In this document: in pieces, positions 7,968 through 16,262 of the stretch
Layout of the letters: each line of letters opens with the position of its first letter
Position numbering within the stretch: position 1 is the stretch's first letter
Source: JBFXAN01 sp050184225
Lineage (GTDB): Bacteria > Chloroflexota > Dehalococcoidia > CAUJGQ01
Reading direction: 5' to 3'
Assembly (NCBI GenBank): GCA_050184225.1
Contig: JBFXAN010000074.1
Coordinates: 1 to 29,737 of the forward strand
Length of the DNA: 29,737 nucleotides
Notes under the pieces: model-generated
Seen by the model: the letters and a program-made list of their open reading frames with translations, nothing else
What the model was told of the DNA's origin: nothing
The model's database searches: none
Program-made: the position numbers and the translations under genes

Positions 7968-7995
7968 GGCCGGGGTAGTGCGTTCTACCCCGGCC
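7968..7995 (-). terminator. GC-rich hairpin between two small genes
   Basis: A perfect 11-bp stem (ggccggggtag, 7968-7978, with 7985-7995) with a 6-nt loop, 8 nt past the stop of the gene ending at 8004 and upstream of the coiled-coil gene. No T-run follows, so it may attenuate or stabilise rather than fully terminate. Confidence 0.5.
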
Positions 7996-8003
7996 GGGTT
8001 GGA

Positions 8004-8213
8004 TTAGTGCAGGAGGTCCCAGCAGAAGTTGACGCGGGCCAAGGCGTCACGTTCGAGGCACTGGCCAGCTTGGAATTCTTCGATGGCGCGAGCAATCGTG
8101 CGACGGGCGCGGCGCTGCATGGTAATGGCGCGTCGGTGGTCCTTGGATGCCGCACGCATGTCGGTGCGTGCAGTCTCGGCGGCGATGTCGGCAGCGGTCT
8201 CGATGAGATTCAC
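8004..8213 (-). CDS. Small hypothetical basic protein
   Basis: A 69-aa, mostly helical protein with a basic centre (DHRRAITMQRRARRTIAR at about 25-42) and two cysteines near the end. The ATG at 8213 has GGGGGAG upstream at somewhat long spacing. It lies in a same-strand run of small genes leading to the second recombinase. I do not recognise a family; the basic helix could bind nucleic acid. Confidence 0.5.
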   Translation of the reverse strand: MNLIETAADIAAETARTDMRAASKDHRRAITMQRRARRTIARAIEEFQAGQCLERDALARVNFCWDLLH

Positions 8214-8237
8214 GGAGGTCTCCCCCTTGACGAATGG

Positions 8238-8275
8238 GAGGGGCGCCCCCGATGCTTATCAGGAGACCGCCCCTC
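8238..8275 (-). terminator. Possible hairpin after the 94-aa zinc-ribbon gene
   Basis: An 8-bp GC stem (gaggggcg, 8238-8245, with 8268-8275) with a 22-nt loop lies between the stop of the gene at 8291 and the next gene. No T-tract follows. Weak support. Confidence 0.3.
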
Positions 8276-8290
8276 GCGGGTTGGTTTCAG

Positions 8291-8575
8291 CTATGCGCCC
8301 TGGACTGCGGTACTTGCCGGTAGAGCAGTCTGGGGCGTTGTCATGTCATCGGCCATCAGCGCCATCACCCGGCACTCACAGGCGCGACGGTCGCGGCACT
8401 GGTACAGCGCGTCCCAGCCGAAGCCGCCCGCACCGCGCTGTTCAGATTCGGCGCTGAAGTCGCTCCGGTCCCCCTGGACGCCGCATGATGCACAGGCGTA
8501 GCGCATGTCTTCCTCCCGTTCGGTGATGTCGTAGTCGATGAGTTCGCCGGGAGCAGCGGCATAGAGCAGTCGCAT
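8291..8575 (-). CDS. Small putative zinc-binding protein
   Basis: A 94-aa protein. I chose the ATG at 8575 because it has an ideal AAAGGAGG ribosome binding site; the longer open frame to 8809 lacks one. The middle contains CASC (about residues 30-33) and a second cluster, CRDRRACEC (about 59-67), arranged as in a zinc ribbon, separated by an acidic and Gly-rich loop. The C-terminus is Thr/Ala-rich. It is the first gene of a leftward run of small genes and is divergent from the gene at 8925. Function unknown. Confidence 0.6.
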   Translation of the reverse strand: MRLLYAAAPGELIDYDITEREEDMRYACASCGVQGDRSDFSAESEQRGAGGFGWDALYQCRDRRACECRVMALMADDMTTPQTALPASTAVQGA

Positions 8576-8824
8576 CGCTCCCTCCTTTCGTGGATTTGCT
8601 GGTATTCGCTTCCCGCGTGTGCGGTGCCGCGCTTGCCCGGTTTCCGCCAGCGTCCGCTCGTATTCCCTGAGGGCCTCAGACCGCCTGAGGTTCGGTACTT
8701 GAGAAGGGAGGACGTACCTGCCGGGTTCGCGCTGTGGGCTTGTTCGTGGCCTGCCCCTGCCGGTGCGTGCGGTCGATAGCGGTGCCCCCTTCCCTTCGGC
8801 TGAGTCCATGGTAGACGCTTATCG

Positions 8825-8854
8825 TGGACATGTCATTATCGTGTTCTCTATACG
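8825..8854 (+). promoter_or_regulatory. Putative sigma-70-type promoter for the 9-kb small gene
   Basis: TGGACA (8825-8830) and TATACG (8849-8854) are spaced by 18 bp, a reasonable vegetative promoter pointing to the gene at 8925. The -35 overlaps the palindrome GACATGTC (8827-8834), a possible operator. Not tested. Confidence 0.4.
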
Positions 8855-8924
8855 ATGGGCGCCATCGATCGAAGCTGTCGATCCGACCTTGCCAGCCTCT
8901 CAGCACGTCCGCGACACTGGAAAC

Positions 8925-9128
8925 ATGGGAAACATGACCGCTGACATTACTGAAGCTGCCCGCGTAATGGGGCGCCGTGGCGCCGCTGCCCGACGGCCAA
9001 AGGAGCGCGTGTGCCCGGTCTGCGGGCGGACCTTCATCACGGTCGGGCGCGGCGTCTATGACCGAGAAGCGTGCAAGAAGGCCGCGTATCGGCGCCGCCA
9101 GCAGAACCCCTCTCTTTTTTTGCCTTGA
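8925..9128 (+). CDS. Short DNA-binding-like zinc-finger protein
   Basis: A 67-aa basic protein. The first half is helical; the second has CPVCGRTFITVGRG followed by an EACKKAAYRRR tail. Proteins ending in YCS-x-ACRQAAYRRR carry a four-cysteine zinc finger in many actinobacterial and Chloroflexota proteins; here the third cysteine position is Asp (YDREAC), so the site has only three cysteines. Start is uncertain: ATG 8925 or ATG 8934, both with weak ribosome binding sites. The frame ends in a T-rich stretch. A small regulator of the divergent genes is possible, inferred from position and charge. Confidence 0.5.
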   Translation: MGNMTADITEAARVMGRRGAAARRPKERVCPVCGRTFITVGRGVYDREACKKAAYRRRQQNPSLFLP

Positions 9129-9136
9129 ACCGGAAT

Positions 9137-9187
9137 TTGTTCCAATCGGACAGTCTTGTTCCAATCGGAAAGCCGGATCGGAACAAT
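9137..9187. repeat. Iteron-like repeat cluster (TTGTTCCAATCGGA)
   Basis: TTGTTCCAATCGGA occurs at 9137-9150 and 9156-9169 as exact direct repeats with a 19-bp period. A third copy is inverted at 9177-9187 (GATCGGAACAA, one mismatch). The cluster lies in the 326-bp gap between the zinc-finger gene and the next gene, where nothing else is seen. It could be an operator array or a replication iteron set. Confidence 0.7.
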
Positions 9188-9454
9188 CTCATGCCACACG
9201 GGACCGTGTGATGACGAGGCGCTGTAGATGGGCCGCTGGCGCTGGAACCGGCCGCCGTGCAATCGGCCCCTACGCACGCGAGGGGCAAGCGGGTACACTA
9301 GAGAGGCAAGCTATAGCGCCGCCCGTCACGGTGCGTGAACCGCGACTCAACGAAGGCCGAGATGCTCCGAGCGTCCGGCCTTTTCTGAATGGGTCGGCGC
9401 GGCCCCTGGGATAGTGCCGCCGAGATCGCTAGAGTGTCGTCCAGGGGTGACATC

Positions 9455-9910
9455 ATGCGAAGCGGCATCCTGGGGTTCGTGATCGGCGCGGTTGCGGCTG
9501 CGGCCCTCTTCTATGGCCTGGAGCGGGGGCCAGCGCAGGGGCAGGGACCGGATGTGGCGCAGCTTGAGCAGCGGGTGGCGGTCCTGGAAGCGCGGCTCTC
9601 GCCTCCCGGCGCCCTCTCGCCAACGGCCTATGCCGATGCCTTCAACCGGCTGATGACCGACATTGACCAGACGAACGCCGCGACCCTGCGCGATGCGGCT
9701 GGTACGGACCCGGTTGGGGCGATCCAGCGGGCGGCGGCCAGTTACGCGGCGTACTTCGAGCGAGCACGGGAGTTGCGGCCACCGGCCTGTTATGCGGAGG
9801 CGCACCGGGCGCTGCTCTACGCGATGACCGGGTACGAGTATGACGACGGCGACATGGGAACGGCGTTCCTGAAGGAGGCGCAGCGGGTCTTTGCCGGTGC
9901 GACCTGCTAA
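9455..9910 (+). CDS. Anchored exported protein with coiled coil, unknown function
   Basis: A 151-aa protein starting at the ATG at 9455 with GGGGTGA upstream. Residues 5-22 form one hydrophobic segment (GILGFVIGAVAAAALFYG) that would act as an uncleaved signal-anchor. A short coiled coil follows (VAQLEQRVAVLEARL, about 34-48). The rest is a helical domain with CYAEAHRALLYAMTGYEYDD and a final Cys. Two cysteines in an exported domain could form a disulfide. No family is recognised. It could be a cargo or surface protein of the element. Confidence 0.6.
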   Translation: MRSGILGFVIGAVAAAALFYGLERGPAQGQGPDVAQLEQRVAVLEARLSPPGALSPTAYADAFNRLMTDIDQTNAATLRDAAGTDPVGAIQRAAASYAAYFERARELRPPACYAEAHRALLYAMTGYEYDDGDMGTAFLKEAQRVFAGATC

Positions 9911-10225
9911 GCAGCCCCTGGGCCAGCAGAGAAGGGTACATCGGCGGGTGAGCGTCTAGGTTGGCTTGGAATCGCCGGGCATGGTTGTGAACGTCTAGGC
10001 GAAACGACGAGAATGGGTTAGTACAATCGAGAAAATCGGATTCACATGGGTGAGGCTGCACGCCAGCTGACCTCAGCTATAGCTATCGATCATTGACAAT
10101 GCTGCGCCGGAACTTGACGATAGTGATAAGAATTAGTGCCAATGGCCTCGGCCACCCCTCAGCGGCTTGGACTAGATCCCATCTTGGTGTGATGACGTGA
10201 TGAACTCCGCCTGCATGATGACACG
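9911..10225. other. Gene-free stretch upstream of the DUF3800 gene
   Basis: No coding region is supported. It has a TTGACA at about 10094-10099 and a nearby TTGACG, but no matching -10 at good spacing, and two copies of the word cgtctagg (near 9952 and 9992). A promoter for the downstream gene probably lies here but cannot be placed. Confidence 0.35.
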
Positions 10226-10280
10226 CTCCTTTAGCCGCGTTGTGTTTTGCGTCCGTCTCGACGTGAATCGGCTAAAGGAG
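10226..10280 (+). promoter_or_regulatory. Hairpin that would mask the DUF3800 ribosome binding site
   Basis: CTCCTTTAGCCG (10226-10237) is the exact reverse complement of CGGCTAAAGGAG (10269-10280), giving a 12-bp stem with a 31-nt loop. The right arm contains the AAAGGAG Shine-Dalgarno sequence for the TTG start at 10289. If transcription begins upstream of 10226, the ribosome binding site would be buried, implying translational control. Confidence 0.6.
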
Positions 10281-10288
10281 AACGTCCA

Positions 10289-11026
10289 TTGGGAACCGAC
10301 CTGATATACATCGATGAGTCATTCAATACGCACCGCTCTGTAGTCTCCGCGATCGGTATTACTGACTCTGCCTGGAATGAGGTCTTCGCCATCGTAAAGG
10401 CATGGAGAAAGACCTTGCGCGATCAGCACGGAATTCGCCTTGCCAAAGAGCTACATGCTCAACCCCTCTTGGCCGGGAAGGGTCAACTAGGTCCCCGTGT
10501 GGTGCCACGGTACACTCGCGCCCAGATTTTCAAGGAGGGGCTTGAGATCCTGGCGGCGTGCGGCCCAGACAAGGTATGGGTCATCAATGTTTGCCTCACC
10601 GGCGTCCCAGGCTTCGATACGCTCTCGCTCGCCACTGAGCGGCTACTCAATCGCATCCAACGTTGTCTACTGGATCGCGGCCGTTACGGCGTGTTGTTCT
10701 TCGACGCGGCACGTGAAAGGCAAACCCGGCGGTTAATGCGAAAGTTGCGCGTGTACAACCCCATCCCCAGTGCGTATGGCAGTTGGCCGGAGGGCCTTAC
10801 GAAGAACATCACGACTGATCGCATTCTGCGGGACCCGGTGTTCGTGAACTCACACGAGGACTACTTTGTACAGTTGGCCGACTTCGTAGCCCATGCGCTG
10901 CTGAAACGAGAGGAGCCGCCATCTGACCGTGTGCTCCGGTACAGACTGCACGAGGCATTTGAGGCACTGGACCCGATCTTGAACAAGAGAGCGTCCCGCA
11001 AGGACCCGCTGGGCATCGTTCGGTAG
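10289..11026 (+). CDS. DUF3800 family protein
   Basis: A 245-aa protein with the marks of DUF3800, a family with an RNase H-like fold often found on phages and in defence loci: YIDES at residues 7-11, a central FFDAARE with Asp, and a C-terminal DYFVQLADFVAHAL segment. The start is TTG at 10289, which has AAAGGAG eight bases upstream; the frame opens earlier at 10247 without a ribosome binding site. Acidic residues in these motifs suggest a metal-dependent nuclease, but activity is inferred from the family. It stands alone on its strand. The hairpin over its ribosome binding site and the weak start codon suggest low expression. Confidence 0.85.
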   Translation: MGTDLIYIDESFNTHRSVVSAIGITDSAWNEVFAIVKAWRKTLRDQHGIRLAKELHAQPLLAGKGQLGPRVVPRYTRAQIFKEGLEILAACGPDKVWVINVCLTGVPGFDTLSLATERLLNRIQRCLLDRGRYGVLFFDAARERQTRRLMRKLRVYNPIPSAYGSWPEGLTKNITTDRILRDPVFVNSHEDYFVQLADFVAHALLKREEPPSDRVLRYRLHEAFEALDPILNKRASRKDPLGIVR

Positions 11027-11917
11027 GTAGGGGAAAGCCGCCCTGATGGACGGCTGAAGCAAGGACAGTGGCCGGCGACTAATGCACGGGCTGACCTCAC
11101 ACGGTTATGCTACAAGACCAAGTGTTCTAAGTCAAGATTAACTGTGCACTCACATACACAGAACAGCAAAGTTTTCGTGCCCACCAATGCGCTCATGGCA
11201 ATCGCCCGTGCGCCCGTGTCTGGAGCCAACAGTCTACAAGGCGCAGGCGGGCGAAGCGCAACGGCTGATTAGCCTGAGCAATTTCTTGCCGTGCCACACC
11301 CCGCCCTGTCACCGGTCGCCGCGCTTTATTCTGTGGTGAGAGCAGCGGCGAGATTGCGGTGCGACACGATCATGCGGCGCCTACTGCCCGGTCCTGGTCG
11401 GTGGTGGATTGACCAGCCCCAGGCCCGTATGCAATGAAAGGTGTCGTCGCAGGCGGCACACACCTGTCCCCTCGGTCGGTGGCGGCGTTTCATCCCCAGG
11501 CGCGACGCGCGGTAGGAGTCCCGGCCGAAAATGAAAACAACAGCGTCATCCCCTTGTGATCCGCTTCACAAGACGGAACCCTCTGTGCGCCTGCGGCCCC
11601 CACTTCGGCACGATCTGTGGTGCCAACAGCCGCCCGGACCCGATGAGCACCGGAACGCAGCCGGTTGCAGGTGGTCGTAGTTGTGGCCGCTGGCGCTCAA
11701 AGGATGGCCGGGGCGGACTCGTGCGTCCCGCGACTCCGATGCAGTGGGCGGGCTGCGAACGGGCCGGAGCCTGCGTGACACAAGCATGTGTGAAGGTTCA
11801 TGTGCGACGGAGGGACGGCACGGACCTATTCGATAAGTCTCGCTTAACGATTCCATCCCCCTGCAACGGCAGGACATAGCGTGTGGTGGGGTCCCCGCTC
11901 GCTGCGGTCGCGGGCGG
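11027..11917. other. 891-bp region without a convincing gene
   Basis: Only short frames with Arg/Pro/Ser-rich, low-complexity translations are open here (for example 11556-11879 plus and 11566-11943 minus), and neither has a good ribosome binding site. A short hairpin lies at 11036-11055 after the DUF3800 stop, and another (ctggtc/gaccag) near 11391-11413. It may hold a noncoding RNA, decayed genes or left-over mobile DNA. Confidence 0.5.
11036..11055 (+). terminator. Short hairpin after the DUF3800 gene
   Basis: An 8-bp stem with one mismatch (11036-11043 with 11048-11055) and loop TGAT begins 9 nt after the stop codon. There is no T-tract, so terminator status is uncertain. Confidence 0.3.
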
Positions 11918-12679
11918 CTATGGGGAGTTCGAGTCGGGGTCAATGCCGTTGTCTCGAAACCATCGGCGTACCGAGGTGAGTTCGATGGGCTGAAGCGATG
12001 GGCGGTGGAGATCGGGTCGCAGGAAGCCGAGCAAGGACTGGGCTCCCGCTGATTGCTGGCGAGCCGCGAAGTCCATGAGACCGACCATCATCGCGCAGGC
12101 CGTGTTGTGCGCCCACCGGATGCCTTCGGTACATTCCAACTTGGCTGGCCATGGGTAGTCAGCCCCATAGCTGTTCGGCACTGCTGCGAGGACGACCTTA
12201 CGGGCCTCTAGTGAGCGCACGTAGGCCGGTAATTGATATGGGAACTTGAAATGCACGAGGTCATTTCGCACATTGACTAGGAGGTCAAAGTCCTGGAACG
12301 GCGGCCTACCAGTGTCGAATGTCTCGCCCAGCAGCAGCTTCGGTACGAGGAGAACCTTCTCGCGAATCTTCATTCGTTCCACGGTATTGGCGTTGATGTC
12401 CCAGAGCGGCGACGCCGGGAGCGAGAGCCGCGCGGCCTGACTCAAGAAGCGTTCATTGAGGTATGCCTCGACCGCCGCGACTGCCAGGATGTACGCGGAC
12501 ACACCAAACCGCGTGTACCCGTTGATGCCGTGCCGGACACCGAACCCGGCCTTTACCTCGTTCAGGGCGTCCGAGTACAGCCGCCGAATGTTCCCGATCA
12601 AGGTGGTCGAAATTGAGTTAGCAGCAAAGGCCCGAACCCCAACGGCCGAATCGGGCGCGGCGCCCGCAGACTCAACCAC
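11918..12679 (-). CDS. HEPN-like domain protein
   Basis: A 253-aa helical protein. Residues 60-80 carry AVEAYLNERF, like the E-x3-N helix of HEPN proteins, and residues 138-143 read RNDLVH, a canonical R-x4-H HEPN active-site motif (R138, H143, with N139). HEPN proteins are often RNases in toxin-antitoxin, abortive infection or CRISPR-linked systems, although non-catalytic members exist. The start is GTG at 12679 with GGGAG upstream. No MNT-type nucleotidyltransferase antitoxin is adjacent. It sits downstream of the large 1125-aa gene on the same strand with a 162-bp gap, so it may have its own promoter. Defence cargo is a reasonable hypothesis; the neighbours do not confirm it. Confidence 0.65.
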   Translation of the reverse strand: MVESAGAAPDSAVGVRAFAANSISTTLIGNIRRLYSDALNEVKAGFGVRHGINGYTRFGVSAYILAVAAVEAYLNERFLSQAARLSLPASPLWDINANTVERMKIREKVLLVPKLLLGETFDTGRPPFQDFDLLVNVRNDLVHFKFPYQLPAYVRSLEARKVVLAAVPNSYGADYPWPAKLECTEGIRWAHNTACAMMVGLMDFAARQQSAGAQSLLGFLRPDLHRPSLQPIELTSVRRWFRDNGIDPDSNSP

Positions 12680-12811
12680 AACTCACTCCCTTGTTTGAAC
12701 AAATCGCCGCCCCGCCACCTCCATCAGAGAAAGCCTGGCCGAAGTCGGCGCAGGCTCTCGCTGGTCCTCGGATTCCGCTCCGAGAGGGCGCGGGTATGAG
12801 GGTACCTCTCT

Positions 12812-12820
12812 ATTCTATCA
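12812..12820 (-). promoter_or_regulatory. Possible extended -10 promoter for the HEPN-like gene
   Basis: The minus strand reads TGATAGAAT, an extended -10 (TGn then TAGAAT), in the 162-bp gap between the stop of the large gene (12842) and the HEPN-like start (12679). No good -35 is seen. Confidence 0.3.
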
Positions 12821-12841
12821 TGGCCGCCGTGGGCCCGTCGC

Positions 12842-15800
12842 TCAGAATGCCATGCCCGCAACCTCCTGCCCCGTTACCTCACCGAGCAGCAGCGCCACGT
12901 CCGGATGCTCTGCCAAGAATCTCTCTCGCGCCGGGTTCCGCAGCCGACCGGCATACTGGGCCAGCCACGCGCTGTTCGGGTACACTCTCGCGACCATGCC
13001 CCGGAGCGTCCGGGTGTCGGCGTCGGGATGTTGCGTCCGCAGATAGCTCAACAAGTCGGCGGCTTGTTCCATCTCCGCTTCCCGCTCCCGCTCGATGCCG
13101 ATATAGCGCGGCTGGTCCATGTACTCCCGCACCCCGGCGATCGCCTGCTGGTACCACGCCTCGCCCTGGGCGACTACGGGATCGCTGGCGTAGCGCCGCG
13201 CCGGGTACTCCTCCAGCACGTAGCGACGGGTCTCCGGTGACAGCCTGGCGATCGCCGCCTCACGCTGAGCGAAGAACCCATCCCAATCGATCGCGCCGGT
13301 CAGCGGGTCCGTCTGCGGCTCGATCGCGTAGTACTGCCTCGCTACCTGGTCCTCCGGGGTATCGGCGGCAAGCTCCCGGCCGGTAGCTTTGGCGAAGGCT
13401 TCGCGGGCCTCGGCATCGACCAGGGCGCCCCGCTGCCGGGCCGACTCTTCGAGTTGCTGCCTACGCAGTCGCGCCTCAGTCATGATCGCGCCGCGCTGCT
13501 CGCGAAGCTCCTTGCCGGTGATCGCCCCGGCGTTCCACCGCTCATACAGCGTCCGGAGGGCGGTCCGGGTGTTGGTGTCGATCTGCTCGGTGGCCGCGAA
13601 GAACTCACGGGTGGCGCGGGCGGTAAGCTGCTCCTCCGGCCGCCGCAGCGGCTCCGTGACTTGTCCCCACCGCTCCCATTCCGGGTTGGCGTCGTAGATC
13701 GCCCGCTTCTGGGCCGCGTTCAGGTACGGGACACCAGCTTCATCGACAGTACTGACCGGGTTCCCGCGCTCGGCCGCTGCTCGTGCCACGGCTTCGGGAA
13801 CGCCCGCCGCAATCGCCTCTTGCAGGCGCTCCTCCCGCATTGGCCCTTCCGGCCGCCAGCGCACCGTCCCCGCCTCAGTCATGGCCAGCAGCCGCGCCCC
13901 GGCCCGCTCGGCCGCCTCGGTCCGCTGCTCCGGTGTCGCCCGCTCCGGCTCGATGCCCATCGCCGCCAGTTCTCGCGCCACGGCGTAGTCATGGAAGCGA
14001 TCACCGAGGAGGTCATGGACGCGGCGTGCGCCGCTGGCCGCCTGCTCGACAACAGGGAGGTCGCCGACGACCGGCACCGCCCCCAGGCCCTCCGCTGCCA
14101 GAAGCGGCGCCAGCGCGGGAGTCGGAACCAGCCGCCCCGCCTCGATCGGCTCGCCGGACACCGCCCGCTGTGCCGCCAGCACGCTTTGGGCGACGGTACC
14201 GGGGTAGAAACCCGCCCGGCCCGCCTGCTCCAGCACGTTCTCAATTGTCCCGGAGGGACCTTGTGCATAGCTGGGGAAGTCCGGCCGCCCGATCGCCGCC
14301 ACCTGATTCAGCACGGTCCCGCGGAGCGGGTTCACTTCGAAGTCGCCAGCCACCGGGATATTCCCGTCCTCGGTGGCGCCGTAATAGTCCCGCACGGTGT
14401 CCGCGAGACCGGGGTATTCTGCGGCCTTCCGTGCCAGGTAGCCCGGCCGCTGCTTCTCGTAATTCCAGAACGGCATCACGGCCTTGGCCAGGACATCCAG
14501 GTTGCTCTCGTCGGTGTAGTTCGGGAACTCCTTGCGGAAGGCCGCCACGGCCCGCGCTGATGCCTCTTCCACCGGGAGCCCGGCCTGCACGCCTTCCTGG
14601 ACCTTCTGCGTGAGGAAGTTGCGCCGGTACCCCGCCGTGGTCCGGTCAGCCGCGTTCACCACGGTGCGGCCCGTCAGCAGATCGAGGATGCGGTTGCCGG
14701 TGCTCTGGCTGCTGCCGAGGCCCCGCGCCGTGGACCCAGCCTCGAAATACAGTTCGCGCGGCATGTCCGGCACCTGGGCAGTCTCGCGGGCGAAATCCCG
14801 CGCCCCCATGCGCCGAGGGCTGACCCCGCCTAATGCCGACCGGGCCGCATCTTCGGCCGCGTTCCCGGCAATGTAGGCCGGGGTGTTGAGCGTGACCATC
14901 GCGCCCGCCCGGTTGATCTCCGAGGGGTTCACGTGCAGCCCGGCCACGGAGAACCCCTCCCGGTACGGCTTGCCCACCAGGCGGTCAGCCGCATCCTGGG
15001 TGCGGGCCTTCAGCGAAATGGCTGCGGTGCGGAACGCTTCGCGCGTCCCCGCAGGCGGTGCGGCGACGGCTGGCACTGGCCCGGCTGGGTTCCGTCCCGC
15101 GTTGCTAGGCGTCGGGAATAGGGCATCGTCGCTATATCGAATCGGCCGTCTGCTTCCGGCACCAGCGGGCGGAAAGATCGGCGCGGAGCTACGGCGCGTT
15201 GGCATGGACGGCCGGAGCGAACCCAGTGCTTCGCGCACACTGCCGCCCGCGATCTCGGCGTCCCGCTTCTGGCGGATGAGGGCACGGAGGTCGGCGATCT
15301 TCTGGTCCAGCACGCTCTCGGCCGCCGCTCCGGCCTTCTGAAAACCGGGGTCCGCCGGTAGCTTGGTGCGGCCGGGCTGTCGCGGCTGGAGGTCGGCGGG
15401 GCTACGCGGCGGCAACGTATCTGGTGAGAACGACCAGCGAGTACGTGGTTCGAAGTGTCGCGGGCCTGGCGAGAAGTGGCGCGGTCCTTGCGGGACGCTC
15501 GTGATCGTGTCGCCCAGGGTCTTGTCGAGGCCGGGGTACACATGCCGGAAGCCCTCAAGCTCGGCCGCCTCATCCGGTCCCAGGCCGCCACCGGACGCGC
15601 GGCGGGACAGGTCGAAGACGCGGTCGGCTTCCTTGCCCGCCACGGAGCGCACCGAGGGCCGCGTGAGCACGTCGGGCAGTGCGGTGCGGACGGCTTTGCC
15701 TGCGGCTGTAGCGGCCATCGACTCCACCCAGGCGGGGACCTTCTCGACGGCGCTGATCGCGGGCGCCACCTTCCGTAGTCCTGGCACGGCCCCGGCCACC

Positions 15801-16219
15801 TTGCCATAGCCGCCGAGGTAGGTCGTGGGGTCGGCCAGGGTGCGGGTGAGGAAGCGTTCAGCGCCGCTCATCTCGGTGTCGCGGAAGAGGCGGCCGCTCT
15901 CGTGCCAGTCGGGCAGCGGCGGGGTATCCGGGTCCACCCGCGACTCGAAGGACCCGGCCCCGCCGATTGGTCCTTGGGCCACGGGCTCCGGCCGGGAGGC
16001 GCGATAGGTATCGAGGGGGCGCTGCAAGTACCCGGCCAGCGGGTCATTCACGGTGCGCTGAAAGGCATCGAGGCCCTGGCCAGCGGCCGACAGGGCGTCG
16101 GAGACGGCGTCGACGGGGCGCGTGAGTTTCTTGACGAGTTCCTCGCCTCGGCGCCGCACCTTGTCCGCGATCCAGCTCTGGTACGTTGTCGTGGACATGC
16201 GGGTCCACCAGTTTGACAT
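12842..16219 (-). CDS. Large 1125-aa phage-style polyvalent/internal-virion-like protein
   Basis: The largest gene of the element. I do not recognise a single enzyme. The N-terminal 200 residues are amphipathic and Ala-rich. Residues 240-400 are a Pro/Arg-rich, probably disordered linker. Residues 430-620 contain LNTPAYIAGNAAEDAAR (444-460) and AVMPFWNYEKQRPGYLARKA (580-599), the pattern found in phage large polyvalent or internal virion proteins, where a chain passes through repeated helical units. The C-terminal 500 residues are mostly helical and charged. The ATG at 16219 has AAAAGGAA at good spacing. The gene lies downstream of the helicase gene, after the nested repeat block. In phages such proteins are packaged in or injected with the capsid; here no capsid gene is present. 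Confidence 0.7.
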   Translation of the reverse strand: MSNWWTRMSTTTYQSWIADKVRRRGEELVKKLTRPVDAVSDALSAAGQGLDAFQRTVNDPLAGYLQRPLDTYRASRPEPVAQGPIGGAGSFESRVDPDTPPLPDWHESGRLFRDTEMSGAERFLTRTLADPTTYLGGYGKVAGAVPGLRKVAPAISAVEKVPAWVESMAATAAGKAVRTALPDVLTRPSVRSVAGKEADRVFDLSRRASGGGLGPDEAAELEGFRHVYPGLDKTLGDTITSVPQGPRHFSPGPRHFEPRTRWSFSPDTLPPRSPADLQPRQPGRTKLPADPGFQKAGAAAESVLDQKIADLRALIRQKRDAEIAGGSVREALGSLRPSMPTRRSSAPIFPPAGAGSRRPIRYSDDALFPTPSNAGRNPAGPVPAVAAPPAGTREAFRTAAISLKARTQDAADRLVGKPYREGFSVAGLHVNPSEINRAGAMVTLNTPAYIAGNAAEDAARSALGGVSPRRMGARDFARETAQVPDMPRELYFEAGSTARGLGSSQSTGNRILDLLTGRTVVNAADRTTAGYRRNFLTQKVQEGVQAGLPVEEASARAVAAFRKEFPNYTDESNLDVLAKAVMPFWNYEKQRPGYLARKAAEYPGLADTVRDYYGATEDGNIPVAGDFEVNPLRGTVLNQVAAIGRPDFPSYAQGPSGTIENVLEQAGRAGFYPGTVAQSVLAAQRAVSGEPIEAGRLVPTPALAPLLAAEGLGAVPVVGDLPVVEQAASGARRVHDLLGDRFHDYAVARELAAMGIEPERATPEQRTEAAERAGARLLAMTEAGTVRWRPEGPMREERLQEAIAAGVPEAVARAAAERGNPVSTVDEAGVPYLNAAQKRAIYDANPEWERWGQVTEPLRRPEEQLTARATREFFAATEQIDTNTRTALRTLYERWNAGAITGKELREQRGAIMTEARLRRQQLEESARQRGALVDAEAREAFAKATGRELAADTPEDQVARQYYAIEPQTDPLTGAIDWDGFFAQREAAIARLSPETRRYVLEEYPARRYASDPVVAQGEAWYQQAIAGVREYMDQPRYIGIEREREAEMEQAADLLSYLRTQHPDADTRTLRGMVARVYPNSAWLAQYAGRLRNPARERFLAEHPDVALLLGEVTGQEVAGMAF

Positions 16220-16262
16220 TGGGAATTCCTTTTGGGGTCCGCCACACGGGGCGGTCTAGATG

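Noticed and set aside
11556..11943. Overlapping frames of 107 aa (plus) and 125 aa (minus)
   Set aside because: Both are low-complexity and Arg/Pro/Ser-rich, without ribosome binding sites or motifs, and cannot both be real.
13454..14560. 368-aa plus-strand frame opposite the 1125-aa gene
   Set aside because: Arg/Pro/His-rich translation without a domain; the minus-strand gene is longer and has protein-like composition.
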